Shown piece by piece: positions 16,762 to 25,904 of a DNA stretch of 64,000 bases. The notes under the pieces are model-generated. The model was not told where the DNA came from. It worked only from the letters and a program-made list of their open reading frames with translations, and ran no database searches. Both the position numbers and the translations under genes were made by a program. The stretch comes from Sphingobium yanoikuyae (GTDB lineage: Bacteria; Pseudomonadota; Alphaproteobacteria; Sphingomonadales; Sphingomonadaceae), in assembly GCF_034424525.1 (NCBI RefSeq), contig NZ_CP139980.1, forward strand, positions 62,001 through 126,000, given 5' to 3'. How positions within the stretch are numbered: the stretch's first letter is position 1; each line of letters starts with the position of its first letter.

Positions 16762-19464
16762 TCAGAACGCGGTTCGGAAGCCGGCGTAGAAGCGCCGTCC
16801 GAGTAGATCATAGGTCATCGTGTCGGTGTTGGCATCGGTGAAGCTCTGGATATAGGGCGCCTTGCGGTCGAACAGATTATCGGCCCCGATCTGGAAACGT
16901 GTCTTCTCGTCGATCGCGAAGGCAAGCTGAAGATTGTGGTAGAAGACGTTCGGCGTGCGGTAGCCGATGTCGCCGGCCGATGCGTTGAAGTCGGTCGCCT
17001 TGCCGATCCATTGTGTCGACCAGGTCGCGCTGATGCCGTCCTTTTCCGCCGTCAGCACGCCATAACCACGCCATTTCGGATAGCCGCCATTGCCGCCCCC
17101 GATAAACCCGTCGAAATAGATCGGCGCGCCGCCGGGGAAGGGGTTTACGACATATTTGTTGAGATAGGTCATGTTGAGATCCAAGGAGATCTTCACCTCG
17201 CCCACCGCACCACTGTACACCAGACCCAGATCGAGACCATTCATCTCCTCGCGGCCGGTGTTGATGGGCTGGGCGGAGAGGTAAGTGACCTCGCCGGTCA
17301 GCGCGCTGCGCGTAAAGTCGCTGCAGAACGGGTGCGACAGGTTCTGGCTCGCATAGCAGACTGCGAGCTTGGTCGAGCCGGGAATGGCCCGGATCGCGTC
17401 CTTGATCTTGATGTCGAACCAGTCTGCCGTCAGCGACAACCCTGGGATGATGCCGCGCGGCGATATCACCGTACCAACGGTCCAGGTCGTGGAGCTTTCG
17501 GGCCGAAGGCTCTGGTTACCGCCCACTGTGGTGAGGATCGTGGTGCCGAGCTGCGTATAGTTGGCCGGCACACCGGACGCCTGACAATTGGCGATCAAGG
17601 TCACGTTGCCGCTGGAGGTGTAGCGCGAGCAGGGATCGGTCGTGGTCAGATTGCCTTCCGAGACGCCGCCGAAAAGCTCCGGCACGTTGGGAATGCGAAA
17701 GCCCGTCCCATAAGTGCCGCGCAGACGGATGCTGTCATTGACTACCCAGTCGGCACTGAGCTTGTAATTCCAGTCGCTCCCGAAGAGATTATAGTTTGAG
17801 TAGCGGACTGCGCCATCGAGCGTGAGCGCCTTGGCGAAAGCTGTGTTGGCAAGCACCGGCACCGATAGCTCGAGATAGGCTTCCTTGGCGGTGCTCGAGC
17901 CCGAAATAGGATCCTGCTGATTGACGTTCGCCACGCCGAGCACCGTCAACGGGTCGGGATCGCGCCAGCCTTTTTCGCGCCGATAGACCACGCCGGTGGC
18001 GAAGGACACCGCGCCGGCTGGAAGGGAGAAGAGATCGCCGTTGAGGTCAGCCGTGACCGTGCCGAGTTCGTTGCCTCCGCGATCGCGCGAGGTGAACAGA
18101 ATATAATCCAGAACCTGAGGTGTCAGGTCTCCGAACCCAAGATAGTCGCCGCAGGGGATGGCCGCGCCCGCCGTGCTGGAGCATTTGCTCCTGTCGAGCG
18201 TGTTCGCGACGCGCTCGAGATTGGCGATGTTGGTCGAGCCGTCGACGGCCGTGTTACGCCCGAAGCTGCCCGCGACTTCCCAGGCCCAGTCGTTCGCCAG
18301 CTTGCCGCGCAGCCCGAAGGTGCCTTGCCAGGTATCGGTCTCCTGGAAGAAGTGGCGCGCGCCGGGTTCGGCGAGGCGGCGCTGGGCCAGGACCAGGTTC
18401 TGGCCGGTCGGATTGGTCGGATTGCTGGCTGGTATCGAGAGATTGCGCAGCGTGCCGGGTGTCGCGATCTGATTCGACTTGCGGAACGTATAGAGGAACT
18501 CGCCGAACGCCTGGATACCGTCGGTCAGCGCATAGTCCGCGAAGAAGGCCGTGCTGACGCGCTCGACTGGGCTGACCGCATTGAGAAACGGGTTCGAGTT
18601 GAAGTTGTGCTTGGCGGGACTGTAAGGCTCGTAGAAGTTCCCGTTCCCTCCGGGTACCTGGTTGAAGTTGATCTGTTGGCCGTTGGGCAGCACCGCGCGT
18701 CCGCCGATCGTCGAGGCGCTGTTGACGCAGCTCAGCGAGCCCGGCGTCGTTTCAGCGAGCGAGCAGGGCGCACGCGAGGCCATGTTGACGGCGCTGGTCT
18801 TCTGGTAGGTGACTGCTGCCATGAACCCGCCACGATCGTTGCGAATGCCCCAAAGTAGGTCCGCGGTGAGATCGGAGCCGTCGCCGCGCTCGGTAATGCC
18901 TTGTCGGACGCTGAGACCCAGGCCTTCATAATCGGTGCGCGTGACAAGGTTGACCACGCCGGCCATGGCATCGGCCCCGTAGATAGCGGACGCGCCATCC
19001 TTGAGGACATCGGTGCGTGCCAGCGCCACGACCGGGATCATGTTGAGATCGGGTGAGGAATTGGCGCCGGTGCCGCCCGCGACGAGGCGTCGGCCGTTGA
19101 GGAGCACGAGTGTGCGCTTGATGCCGAGGCCGCGCAGATTGACCTGAGCAGTGCCATAACCGTTGTTGGTCCAGTAGGCCGATGTCTGGTTGCCCGCGAA
19201 GCCGGCATTGGCCGGCAAACGCTGCAAGGCGGTTTCGATATTGACGATGCCGGTATTTTGGATCTGCTCGGCGGTGACCACGGTGGCCGGTCCAACCCCG
19301 GCCAGATCCTGCCGACGGATTCGTGAGCCGGTAACGACGATGTCGCTGTCATCCCCCAGGACTTGTGCTTTTGGCTGCGGTGTCGGATCGGCCTGAGCGA
19401 GAGCCGGCGCGGCGTAGCCCGCGACGATGGCGGCGCTGCCGAGCAGGGCCATCCTGATGGTCAT
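16762..19464 (-). CDS. TonB-dependent outer membrane receptor
   Basis: The 900-residue protein has a signal peptide (MTIRMALLGSAAIVAGYAAPALAQ), a TonB-box-like DSDIVVTGSRI, a plug domain (VNLRGLGIKRTLVLLNGRR, DVLKDGASAIYGADAMAGVVN) and a beta-barrel ending in RRFYAGFRTAF. It takes up a bulky or scarce ligand across the outer membrane. The substrate cannot be read from sequence. The start ATG at 19464 has GGGGGA seven bases upstream; a TTG two codons earlier is less likely. A HutC-like operator overlaps its promoter, and two PepSY genes follow, so a metal chelate is the best guess. Confidence 0.9.
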   Translation of the reverse strand: MTIRMALLGSAAIVAGYAAPALAQADPTPQPKAQVLGDDSDIVVTGSRIRRQDLAGVGPATVVTAEQIQNTGIVNIETALQRLPANAGFAGNQTSAYWTNNGYGTAQVNLRGLGIKRTLVLLNGRRLVAGGTGANSSPDLNMIPVVALARTDVLKDGASAIYGADAMAGVVNLVTRTDYEGLGLSVRQGITERGDGSDLTADLLWGIRNDRGGFMAAVTYQKTSAVNMASRAPCSLAETTPGSLSCVNSASTIGGRAVLPNGQQINFNQVPGGNGNFYEPYSPAKHNFNSNPFLNAVSPVERVSTAFFADYALTDGIQAFGEFLYTFRKSNQIATPGTLRNLSIPASNPTNPTGQNLVLAQRRLAEPGARHFFQETDTWQGTFGLRGKLANDWAWEVAGSFGRNTAVDGSTNIANLERVANTLDRSKCSSTAGAAIPCGDYLGFGDLTPQVLDYILFTSRDRGGNELGTVTADLNGDLFSLPAGAVSFATGVVYRREKGWRDPDPLTVLGVANVNQQDPISGSSTAKEAYLELSVPVLANTAFAKALTLDGAVRYSNYNLFGSDWNYKLSADWVVNDSIRLRGTYGTGFRIPNVPELFGGVSEGNLTTTDPCSRYTSSGNVTLIANCQASGVPANYTQLGTTILTTVGGNQSLRPESSTTWTVGTVISPRGIIPGLSLTADWFDIKIKDAIRAIPGSTKLAVCYASQNLSHPFCSDFTRSALTGEVTYLSAQPINTGREEMNGLDLGLVYSGAVGEVKISLDLNMTYLNKYVVNPFPGGAPIYFDGFIGGGNGGYPKWRGYGVLTAEKDGISATWSTQWIGKATDFNASAGDIGYRTPNVFYHNLQLAFAIDEKTRFQIGADNLFDRKAPYIQSFTDANTDTMTYDLLGRRFYAGFRTAF

Positions 19465-19508
19465 GTGCAATCCCCCTGACGTTTTAGAACAGCCACAGAC
19501 AACATCAG

Positions 19509-19525
19509 TTGTATATACAGGTCAA
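19509..19525 (-). promoter_or_regulatory. HutC-like operator within the TonB receptor promoter
   Basis: TGTATATACA (19510-19519) is a perfect 10-base palindrome. On the minus strand it directly follows a -35-like TTGACC (19520-19525), so a bound GntR/HutC dimer would block the spacer. The HutC consensus TTGTATATACAA is nearly matched. Confidence 0.6.
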
Positions 19526-19531
19526 CAGTAT

Positions 19532-20201
19532 TTTTCCTGTTTTTCCAATACCTTATTCTCGTGAAATTTAGATATAGATATAGCTATAATACGCACGCCA
19601 GACGTCGAACCCTCATGACTGAAGAGATATTTTTGCGAGCGCTCATTTGCAAAGCTGCTGAGATAGGAGATAGAATATCATATCGTAATACAGCCTCGCA
19701 CGCTTCGATTTGATGATCGGGACATTTGGCCGGCAAGAATGCGAAGCGGCATGATCACATGTTATTGGTGTCGGCGTGATATACCTAGGTATAGCGCTAG
19801 AGATGCTCCGGGAACATTAGTCCTTTGCTGAGCTTGCACGCGCCAGGGAAAGTAATACCGATGCGGACCGCATTGATCCTCGTTTCCTGGATGTGTCGCG
19901 CCTTCTTCCGGATTGAGCCGCAGGTTCGCCTTTTGAGGCAGATGAAACGACTCCTGACGAAACGTCGTGCGACGAGTCCGGCGACCTGAGATCGTCGCGC
20001 AGCCACTGGGTCACTTGGCGATGATCCAATCCGGTTCGGCAGTGGCGGCGCAGTCCTCGAACGTCGATCGCATCCGCGGAGCCGACGGGCCGGCTTGTGC
20101 ATGAGCCGCCCTGATTTTGCCGCTGGGCAGTACGGCAGGTTGCGAAAAATGCTTGCTGTGTCCCGGTCGGCGCGCGGGCGTGCAGCTCGCGCCTCGCACG
20201 A
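19532..20201. other. AT-rich intergenic region without a recognised gene
   Basis: About 670 bases lie between the TonB receptor promoter and the TetR gene stop. The left part is unusually AT-rich for this window. It contains a 14-base perfect palindrome, TATACCTAGGTATA, at 19780. The open frames at 19797-20102 show no protein character. Confidence 0.5.
19780..19793. repeat. 14-base palindrome TATACCTAGGTATA
   Basis: This is a perfect palindrome in a gene-free AT-rich region. A near copy, GATACTTAGGTATAG, occurs at 21754-21768, on the other side of the TetR/SDR pair. Confidence 0.4.
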
Positions 20202-20768
20202 TCACACGCGCAGCAGTCGCCCCACCGCCCGCATGATCGTCGCCCGGCGCGCCGCGTGCTCGGCAGCGTCGCGTGCAGCTCCGGTCATGCACCAGAGCTG
20301 GGTGAGGGCGGCGACAAGCCGGACGACATCCAGGGGCGTGAAGTCGGCGACGATCCGCCCCTCGGCCTGCGCCGCTGCGATCCCGTCCAGCTTCTCCCCG
20401 AGAAGGACCTCGCCGGCCGGGAGCATCAGAACATCCTGGCCACGCTCCAAATGATGCCAGGTCAGCAGCCTCCACAGGCGCGGGCGTTCGACCAGCAAGT
20501 CATAGGTGCGCCCCGCATAACCCTCAAGATCATTGGGATCGAAGCGATCGGCCTGCGCCGCGTCCATCACTTCCTGCGTCAGCGCGGCATCGAAGAGCGC
20601 CTCCTTGTCCCCGAAATAGGTGTAGAGCATCGGCTTGCTGATACCCGCCGCCTGCGCAATCCGGTCGATCCGCGCGCCCGCCAGCCCATGGGACGCGAAC
20701 TCCTCGGTCGCTGCAGCCAGGAGCGTCTCGCGGCTCTGTGCGGCATTCCGCCGGGTTCGTTGCTTCAT
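20202..20768 (-). CDS. TetR-family repressor
   Basis: The 188-residue protein starts at the ATG at 20768 (MKQRTRRNAAQSRETLLAAA) with GGAGGTGTG directly ahead. The TetR helix-turn-helix is at about residues 30-55 (RIDRIAQAAGISKPMLYTYFGDKEALF). The C-terminal half is the ligand domain. It is divergent from a short-chain dehydrogenase with an operator-like repeat between them, so it most likely represses that gene and itself until a small molecule binds. Confidence 0.88.
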   Translation of the reverse strand: MKQRTRRNAAQSRETLLAAATEEFASHGLAGARIDRIAQAAGISKPMLYTYFGDKEALFDAALTQEVMDAAQADRFDPNDLEGYAGRTYDLLVERPRLWRLLTWHHLERGQDVLMLPAGEVLLGEKLDGIAAAQAEGRIVADFTPLDVVRLVAALTQLWCMTGAARDAAEHAARRATIMRAVGRLLRV

Positions 20769-20804
20769 CACACCTCCAAGCATTGACGCATTCCAGGTTT
20801 CAAG

Positions 20805-20822
20805 TTACCTACCAGTTGGTAA
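20805..20822. promoter_or_regulatory. TetR operator candidate
   Basis: TTACCTACCAGTTGGTAA contains the inverted arms TTACC and GGTAA around an 8-base centre, in the 69-base gap between the divergent tetR-type and SDR genes. This is the usual position and form for such repressors. Confidence 0.55.
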
Positions 20823-20837
20823 TATATGGAGTAACAT

Positions 20838-21668
20838 ATGTCCAATCACTGGTTTCTCACGGGCGCGTCCAGCGGTATCGGCCGCCATCTGGCCGAACTG
20901 ATCCTGGCCGCTGGCGACGACCTTACCGCGACGGCCCGCAAGCCCGAAAGCCTCGATGATCTCGCGGCGAAATATCCGAGCCAGCTGCGCGTCGAAGCGC
21001 TCGACGTCACGGTCAAGGACGATATTGCTGCGGTCGTGGCCCGGGCGCAGGCGCGTCGACCCGTCGATATTCTGGTCAACAACGCCGGCGGCGGCGTGAT
21101 CGGCGCCACCGAAGAGATGTCGGACGCCGAGGTCGAAGGCCAGATCGCGCTCAATCTCATGGCGCCCATCCACATCATCCGCGCCTTTGTCCCCGCCATG
21201 CGGCTGCGCGGGAGCGGCCGGATCATCCAGATCTCCAGCGCTAGTGGTCAGGGCTCGCTTCCGACGAGCAGTCTCTATCATGTGGCCAAATGGGGCCTGG
21301 AGGGCTTCAGCGAATGCCTCCGCCAGGAGCTTGAACCCTTCAACCTGTTCGTGACACTGATCGAGCCGGGCGGGGCGCGCACCAGCTTCAGCCACAATCT
21401 GCAATTCGCCAGCGAGATCGCCGCGTATCGCGATACGCCCGCCGGCCATATCCGCAAGATGTTCGAGACCGCCGGAAACGAGCTCTACACGCTCGACCCG
21501 CAAAAGATCGCGCAAGCGATCGTTGATGTCGCAACCAGCGACCATCCGCCGCTGCGCGTGACTCTGGGGGGTGACGCTTTCGGCGTTGTCCAGGCGGCGC
21601 TGCAATCGCGGCTCGCCTTTCTGCAGTCCCAGGAAGCGCTCGCGCGCTCGGTCGCTTTCGACAGTTGA
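20838..21668 (+). CDS. short-chain dehydrogenase/reductase
   Basis: The 276-residue protein has TGASSGIG for cofactor binding at residue 8, NNAGGG near 85 and the catalytic Ser/Tyr/Lys in SSASGQGSLPTSSLYHVAK. It is a classical SDR; the substrate is unknown. The ATG follows GGAGTAACAT. It is divergent from a TetR repressor, an arrangement common for inducible detoxification of carbonyls or small xenobiotics. Confidence 0.88.
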   Translation: MSNHWFLTGASSGIGRHLAELILAAGDDLTATARKPESLDDLAAKYPSQLRVEALDVTVKDDIAAVVARAQARRPVDILVNNAGGGVIGATEEMSDAEVEGQIALNLMAPIHIIRAFVPAMRLRGSGRIIQISSASGQGSLPTSSLYHVAKWGLEGFSECLRQELEPFNLFVTLIEPGGARTSFSHNLQFASEIAAYRDTPAGHIRKMFETAGNELYTLDPQKIAQAIVDVATSDHPPLRVTLGGDAFGVVQAALQSRLAFLQSQEALARSVAFDS

Positions 21669-22071
21669 GCTTTTCCGTCTTCCAGCTTTCGTCTCCGCGC
21701 GGTGCGACGCGCCTCACCGGGGCCCGGCAACCCTGTCGTCAGCGCCGTTATCCGATACTTAGGTATAGTCATCCGACACGATTGCAGAGGCGCCACACGG
21801 GCAATCGCTTGGTACCATCGCAAGAGAGGAAAACCCTCGCGGTCGCCAATCAAGGGTGCGCAGACCTTCGCAGTCGCGTGCCCTTGATGTGGCAGCGCGC
21901 CGCCCAGCCACGCGCGTCATGAACGGGAGCGGCCTTCTGCGAAACCCAACGCTCCGCCGCATTTTCTATAAGCTCTCGCTCGAATTGCTGCGCGCCGCCT
22001 TCTTCTTCCTGCGATTGGGCTTGAAGAATGACGAGTGTTTGTGCGCGCGTCTCAATAGGCGAGGCACACGG
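21669..22071. other. region between SDR gene and corA remnant
   Basis: About 400 bases without a supportable gene. It includes the near copy of the TAGGTAT palindrome at 21754. The frame of the corA remnant stays open upstream to 21856, but its residues there do not look like CorA. Confidence 0.4.
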
Positions 22072-22581
22072 CTTCCGGTCGCCGCCGCCGTTCTTTGTCA
22101 CAATGGCAAACGGCTACGGCCGGCGACCCTGATCGATCCGGCGTGCGAGCACGTCGGCAAGGATGACTTCGTGTGGATCAAAATGTCCCAGCCCAGCGAA
22201 ACAGAACTTGCCGACATCGCCGGGAATTACGGCCTTCATCCGCTTGCCATGGAAGGTGCCGACAACGGCCACCAGATTTCGAAGCTCGACGATCACATGC
22301 TCAGGGTTGAGAGCGCCATCACCGGCATCCGCGACATCCTGATCTCGGTGTTCGAGGCGAGTCACCTGCTCGAACAGCAGCGCCAAGGTGCGATCACCCG
22401 TTAGCTTGCCGCCCGGGCTGCGATCCTCGCGGTGCCTACCGCGATTGCCGGAATCTACGGCATGAATTTCGAGAATATGCCCGAACTGAAGACGCAATGG
22501 GGATATTTCGTCATCCTCGGCGTCATCGCTGCGGTCTGCATTGGGCTCTACATCCGGTTCAAACGTAGCCACTGGCTTTGA
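22072..22581 (+). pseudogene. corA: CorA-family magnesium/cobalt transporter remnant (internal deletion plus nonsense codon)
   Basis: The N-terminal domain is visible (AAAVLCHNGKRLRPATLI, then DDFVWIKMSQPSETELADIAGNYGLHPLAMEGADNGHQ). It jumps from KLDDH straight to MLRVESAITGIRDIL, losing most of the cytoplasmic stalk. After GAITR a TAG stop at 22402 stands where CorA proteins usually have Lys, and the same frame then continues LAARAAILAVPTAIAGIYGMNF, the pore helix with its GMN motif, to a TGA at 22581. So the gene carries a deletion of roughly 120 codons and an AAG-to-TAG type change. No functional channel is expected. Confidence 0.85.
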
Positions 22582-22643
22582 CGGCGCAGATTGGCTTTCC
22601 ACATCGCGCCGGGCTGAGGCTGCCGGGGGCCGGCCGCCATAAC

Positions 22644-23096
22644 TCAATGCTTTCGCAGAACCTCGGCGCGGTGCCGGTCCAACGCATCGAGCAAAGCCCT
22701 GCCGATCAAAGGCTTTGCGAGAACGTGATCGAAGCCCGCCTCGGCGGCCCGCCAGGCCAGCAGCGTGTCGTGAAAGCCTGAGATCATGATGGCGCGTCCC
22801 GACCATCCGATCTCGCGAAGGTGACGCAGCATCGCGAATCCGTCGATGTCGGGCATGCGATAGTCGAGGATGACGCAGTCTGCCTCCTTCGCGCGGGGGT
22901 CGGCCAACAGCGCGTGGCCGGTCGTATATCCCCACACGGCATAGCCGCGCGATCTCAGCAGCAGCTGGAGGCCACGCCGCACGCCGGGATCGTCGTCGGA
23001 GACGAGGATGGTGTATCTGCCATCATGCTGAGTGGAACGGACCGATGGCATTGCGAGAAGCGGACACCCGTGTGACGATTGCACCATCGATCGCAT
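22644..23096 (-). CDS. single-domain response regulator (receiver only)
   Basis: The 150-residue protein is one CheY-like receiver: DDDPGVRRG acidic pocket, phospho-acceptor Asp in VILDYRMPDIDG, MISGF and the Lys in AKPL. No output domain follows. The ATG at 23096 has GACGAGG ahead; an ATG at 23051 (MPSVRSTQHDG) would drop 15 residues and is possible. It sits downstream of fixLJ-type genes on the same strand and may act as a phosphate sink or FixL partner, as with FixJ-associated receivers. Confidence 0.8.
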   Translation of the reverse strand: MRSMVQSSHGCPLLAMPSVRSTQHDGRYTILVSDDDPGVRRGLQLLLRSRGYAVWGYTTGHALLADPRAKEADCVILDYRMPDIDGFAMLRHLREIGWSGRAIMISGFHDTLLAWRAAEAGFDHVLAKPLIGRALLDALDRHRAEVLRKH

Positions 23097-23132
23097 ATCG
23101 CGCCTCGTCCCGTCGCTACGTAGAGGTCGCAG

Positions 23133-23756
23133 TCACTTCGGCTTGCGGCCCATGCCCGCGGCAAAGGCGATCCGCAGGGCTTCGGACAAATTGCGGACCT
23201 CGAGCTTGGCCATCAGGCTCGCGCGATGGACCTCGACCGTTCGCGATGAACAGCCCAGGTCATAGGCGATCGTCTTATTGGGCAGGCCGTTCGCCAGCCC
23301 TTCCAGCACTTCACGCTCCCGGGGCGTCAGTGCAGCGACCCGCACGCCGGCTTCAGAGGTTTCCAGAGTGCGAAAGTCGACATCGTCGAGACGCGCGAAC
23401 GCGCGGCTGACGGCGCCGAGCAGGGCGGCTTTCTCGAAGGGCTTCTCGAGAAAGTCGACCGCGCCGCCTTTCATGGCCTGCACCGCAACCGACACGTCGC
23501 CATGGCCGGTCAGGACGATGACCGGCATATTGACCCCGCGTGCTGCCATGGCGGCCTGAACCTCGAGACCGTCCATCTCGGGCATGCGCACGTCGAGGAT
23601 GACGCAGCCGACGGCCGCCGACTTCGCCTCCTTGAGAAACTCCACGCCCGAGGCATAGGTCACGACGTCGTAGCCCGCGGTCTTGAGCGCAAAGCTCGCC
23701 GCCTTGCGGATGCTCTCCTCGTCGTCGACCAGATGGATGACGCGTCTATCCCCCAT
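23133..23756 (-). CDS. fixJ: FixJ-type response regulator
   Basis: The 207-residue protein (from MGDRRVIHLVDDEESIRK) has a receiver with Asp in VILDVRMPEMDG and Lys in EKPFEKA, then a LuxR/FixJ helix-turn-helix (LTPREREVLEGLANGLPNKTIAYDLGCSSRTVEVHR). It starts at the ATG at 23756, inside the last codons of fixL, whose GAGGAGGAAC serves as ribosome site; an extension to 23777 lacks one. It should be phosphorylated by the adjacent oxygen-sensing kinase and activate low-oxygen promoters. Confidence 0.9.
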   Translation of the reverse strand: MGDRRVIHLVDDEESIRKAASFALKTAGYDVVTYASGVEFLKEAKSAAVGCVILDVRMPEMDGLEVQAAMAARGVNMPVIVLTGHGDVSVAVQAMKGGAVDFLEKPFEKAALLGAVSRAFARLDDVDFRTLETSEAGVRVAALTPREREVLEGLANGLPNKTIAYDLGCSSRTVEVHRASLMAKLEVRNLSEALRIAFAAGMGRKPK

Positions 23757-25281
23757 GTTCCTCCTCCGCCCGCGCATGGATCAAGGTAAAATGAAAGCGC
23801 GCGCCGCCGCGGACGGGGCGCTCCATCCAGATACGGCCCCCATGCGCTTCGATGATGGTCCGGCAGATCGAAAGGCCGAGGCCCATGCCGTCGGCCTTTG
23901 TCGACTTGAACGCCGTGAAGAGCTGCTCCCGGACCTCGTCGGCGATGCCGGGGCCGGTATCCGCCACGGTCACCTCGATCAGCCCGTCAGGGCGCAACCT
24001 GGTCGCCACCTTGAGGTCGCGAACCGGACACTCCGCCATCGCCTCGATGGCATTGCGCATCAGGTTGACCAGCACCTGCTGGATCTGCACCCTGTCGACG
24101 AGGACCGGCGTCGCGGCGGGATCGACTGCAAAGAAGCTGCGGATGCCGCGCTCGCGGGCGTCGACCAGCGCGAGCTGGCTCGCCTCGGCGATGACCCGCG
24201 GCAGCTCGTGGAGGCTCTTGTCGACCTCGCCGCGGGCGACGAAATCGCGCAGGCGCCGGACGATATGGCCGGCCCGCAGCGTTTCCTGTGCCGCATCATC
24301 CATCACCGACCGTAGCGACACGAAGGGTTCGTCGTCCCGCTCGTCGAGCATGTCGCGGATCGTCTCGAGATAGAGCGCGACCGCGGCAAGCGGCTGGTTG
24401 AGCTCATGCGCGAGGGTCGAGGCCATCGTGCCCATCGCGCTCAGCCGGGAGACATGGACCAGCTCTGCCTGCAGTTCCTTGAGCCTGAGCTCATCCTGCT
24501 CCTTGGCGGTGAGATCCCGGATGAAGCCGGTGAACAACCGCTGCCCGTCTTCACCGGCCTCGCCAACCGACAGCTGCATCGGGAAGGTCGAGCCGTCGCG
24601 GCGCTGGCCGACCACGACGCGGCCGAGGCCGATGATCCGGCGCTCGCCGGTCTGGAGATAATGCGCGATATATTCGTCGTGCCGGTCGCGATCGGGCTGG
24701 GGCATCAGGCAGGAGACGTTGCGGCCGACGAGCTCGGTTTCCGAATAGCCGAACAGGCGTTGGGCGGCCGCGCTGAACGACGTGATGGCGCCGGTCTCGT
24801 CGATGATGATCATCGCATCGGGGACGGTCGCCAGGATCGACTGGAGATGCTGCTCGCGGGTCTCGATTGACGCCCGGACCGCCGCCTCGTCGGTGACATC
24901 GCGACTGATGCAGGCAAAGCCTCGATGTGCGTCGCCTTCGAACAGGGCGCTGATCGTCAGGCGCGCGAGATATTCCGCGCCGTTCTCGCAGACCCGCCAC
25001 GCTTCGCGCTCCAGCGTGCCTTCGTGAAGGGCGGCCGCCAGGTCTGCGCACGGGCGGCCGGCCGCAATCTCGTCGGGCGGGTAGAACAGGTCATGGGGCT
25101 GTCCCAGGACGCGATCGAGGGGCCAGCATTCGGCACGCTCGCCTTCTTCATTATAGCTCAGCACGATCCCGGCAGGATCGAGCAGCGTCAGGACGTGGCC
25201 GCCAGCCTGTCGCAGGAACAGCGGCGCAAGCCGCGCTACGTCGCTGGCAATCTCGTCCGGCCCGCGCCTCGTGTCGACCAT
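23746..25281 (-). CDS. fixL: FixL-type heme PAS sensor histidine kinase
   Basis: The 511-residue protein has a first PAS-like domain (~20-140), a second PAS at ~150-265, and a histidine kinase: H box STLAHELNQPLAAVALYLE, N box NLMRNAIEAM, G boxes VADTGPGIADEV and GMGLGLSI. The second PAS matches rhizobial FixL around the heme: RDRHDEYIAHYLQTGERRIIGLGR, where the His of RHD is the proximal ligand and the Arg of IIGLGR is the oxygen-contact residue. It is therefore likely a heme oxygen sensor. No membrane segments are seen, so it is soluble, unlike Sinorhizobium FixL. Confidence 0.9.
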   Translation of the reverse strand: MVDTRRGPDEIASDVARLAPLFLRQAGGHVLTLLDPAGIVLSYNEEGERAECWPLDRVLGQPHDLFYPPDEIAAGRPCADLAAALHEGTLEREAWRVCENGAEYLARLTISALFEGDAHRGFACISRDVTDEAAVRASIETREQHLQSILATVPDAMIIIDETGAITSFSAAAQRLFGYSETELVGRNVSCLMPQPDRDRHDEYIAHYLQTGERRIIGLGRVVVGQRRDGSTFPMQLSVGEAGEDGQRLFTGFIRDLTAKEQDELRLKELQAELVHVSRLSAMGTMASTLAHELNQPLAAVALYLETIRDMLDERDDEPFVSLRSVMDDAAQETLRAGHIVRRLRDFVARGEVDKSLHELPRVIAEASQLALVDARERGIRSFFAVDPAATPVLVDRVQIQQVLVNLMRNAIEAMAECPVRDLKVATRLRPDGLIEVTVADTGPGIADEVREQLFTAFKSTKADGMGLGLSICRTIIEAHGGRIWMERPVRGGARFHFTLIHARAEEEHGG

Positions 25282-25340
25282 CGTCCCGGCTCACGGGCCT
25301 GGCCGGGCGCACGGATCCGGGCGTAGCCCGACCGTGCCAC

Positions 25341-25814
25341 TCACCGCCGCGCGAGTATGGCCTTCATCTCGTCGATTTCCTGCCGCTGCGAGCGCTTGAT
25401 CGCTTCGCAAAGCCGGATGACTTCCGGATCGCTGAGCTTTGCTTCCTGGCACATCAGGATCGCCCCGGAATGATGCGGGATCATCGAGCGCAGAAAGGCC
25501 GTGTCGCCGATCGTGGTCTGGGTGCGGATGAGCGCAAAGCTGCCGAAGAAGGCGACCAGCGACGCGGCGATCAGCGCGATGTTGGCGGCTTTCGACGCGA
25601 ACATGTGCCGCATGGCGACGATCATCAGCACCACCATCGGCGCGACCATCATCAGCGTCATGTAGAGCATGTTGAGGTTGTTGTAGAAGCTGTCGAGCCC
25701 GTCGATCATGACGAACATCACCAGATACATGATGACGCCGCTGATGACGGTCTGAACGGCAAGGCTCCAATAGGCGCCCATCTTCCGGGTGTTCATGTGG
25801 GACGAATGGTCCAT
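25341..25814 (-). CDS. DUF305-family membrane protein
   Basis: The 157-residue protein starts MDHSSHMNTRKMGAYW, has about three membrane helices (25-120) with Met-rich faces, and ends in a DUF305 segment (FLRSMIPHHSGAILMCQEAKLSDPEVIRLCEAIKRSQRQEIDEMK). The MIPHHSGAI and CEAI...QEIDEM blocks are the family hallmark and could bind copper. It is on the strand of copAB copy 2, 90 bases behind copB, so it is probably in that operon. Confidence 0.85.
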   Translation of the reverse strand: MDHSSHMNTRKMGAYWSLAVQTVISGVIMYLVMFVMIDGLDSFYNNLNMLYMTLMMVAPMVVLMIVAMRHMFASKAANIALIAASLVAFFGSFALIRTQTTIGDTAFLRSMIPHHSGAILMCQEAKLSDPEVIRLCEAIKRSQRQEIDEMKAILARR

Positions 25815-25904
25815 GGCGTATCTCCTTCGCTCGGCGCCGGCCGACCTTGGTATGAGTGTAACGCCCCGCTCTCCTGTTCGCCCCCGCCATCAGCCGTCCT
25901 GATG

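Noticed and set aside
22114-22935. Minus-strand open frame over the corA remnant
   Set aside because: No protein character; the plus strand carries CorA text including the GMN helix.
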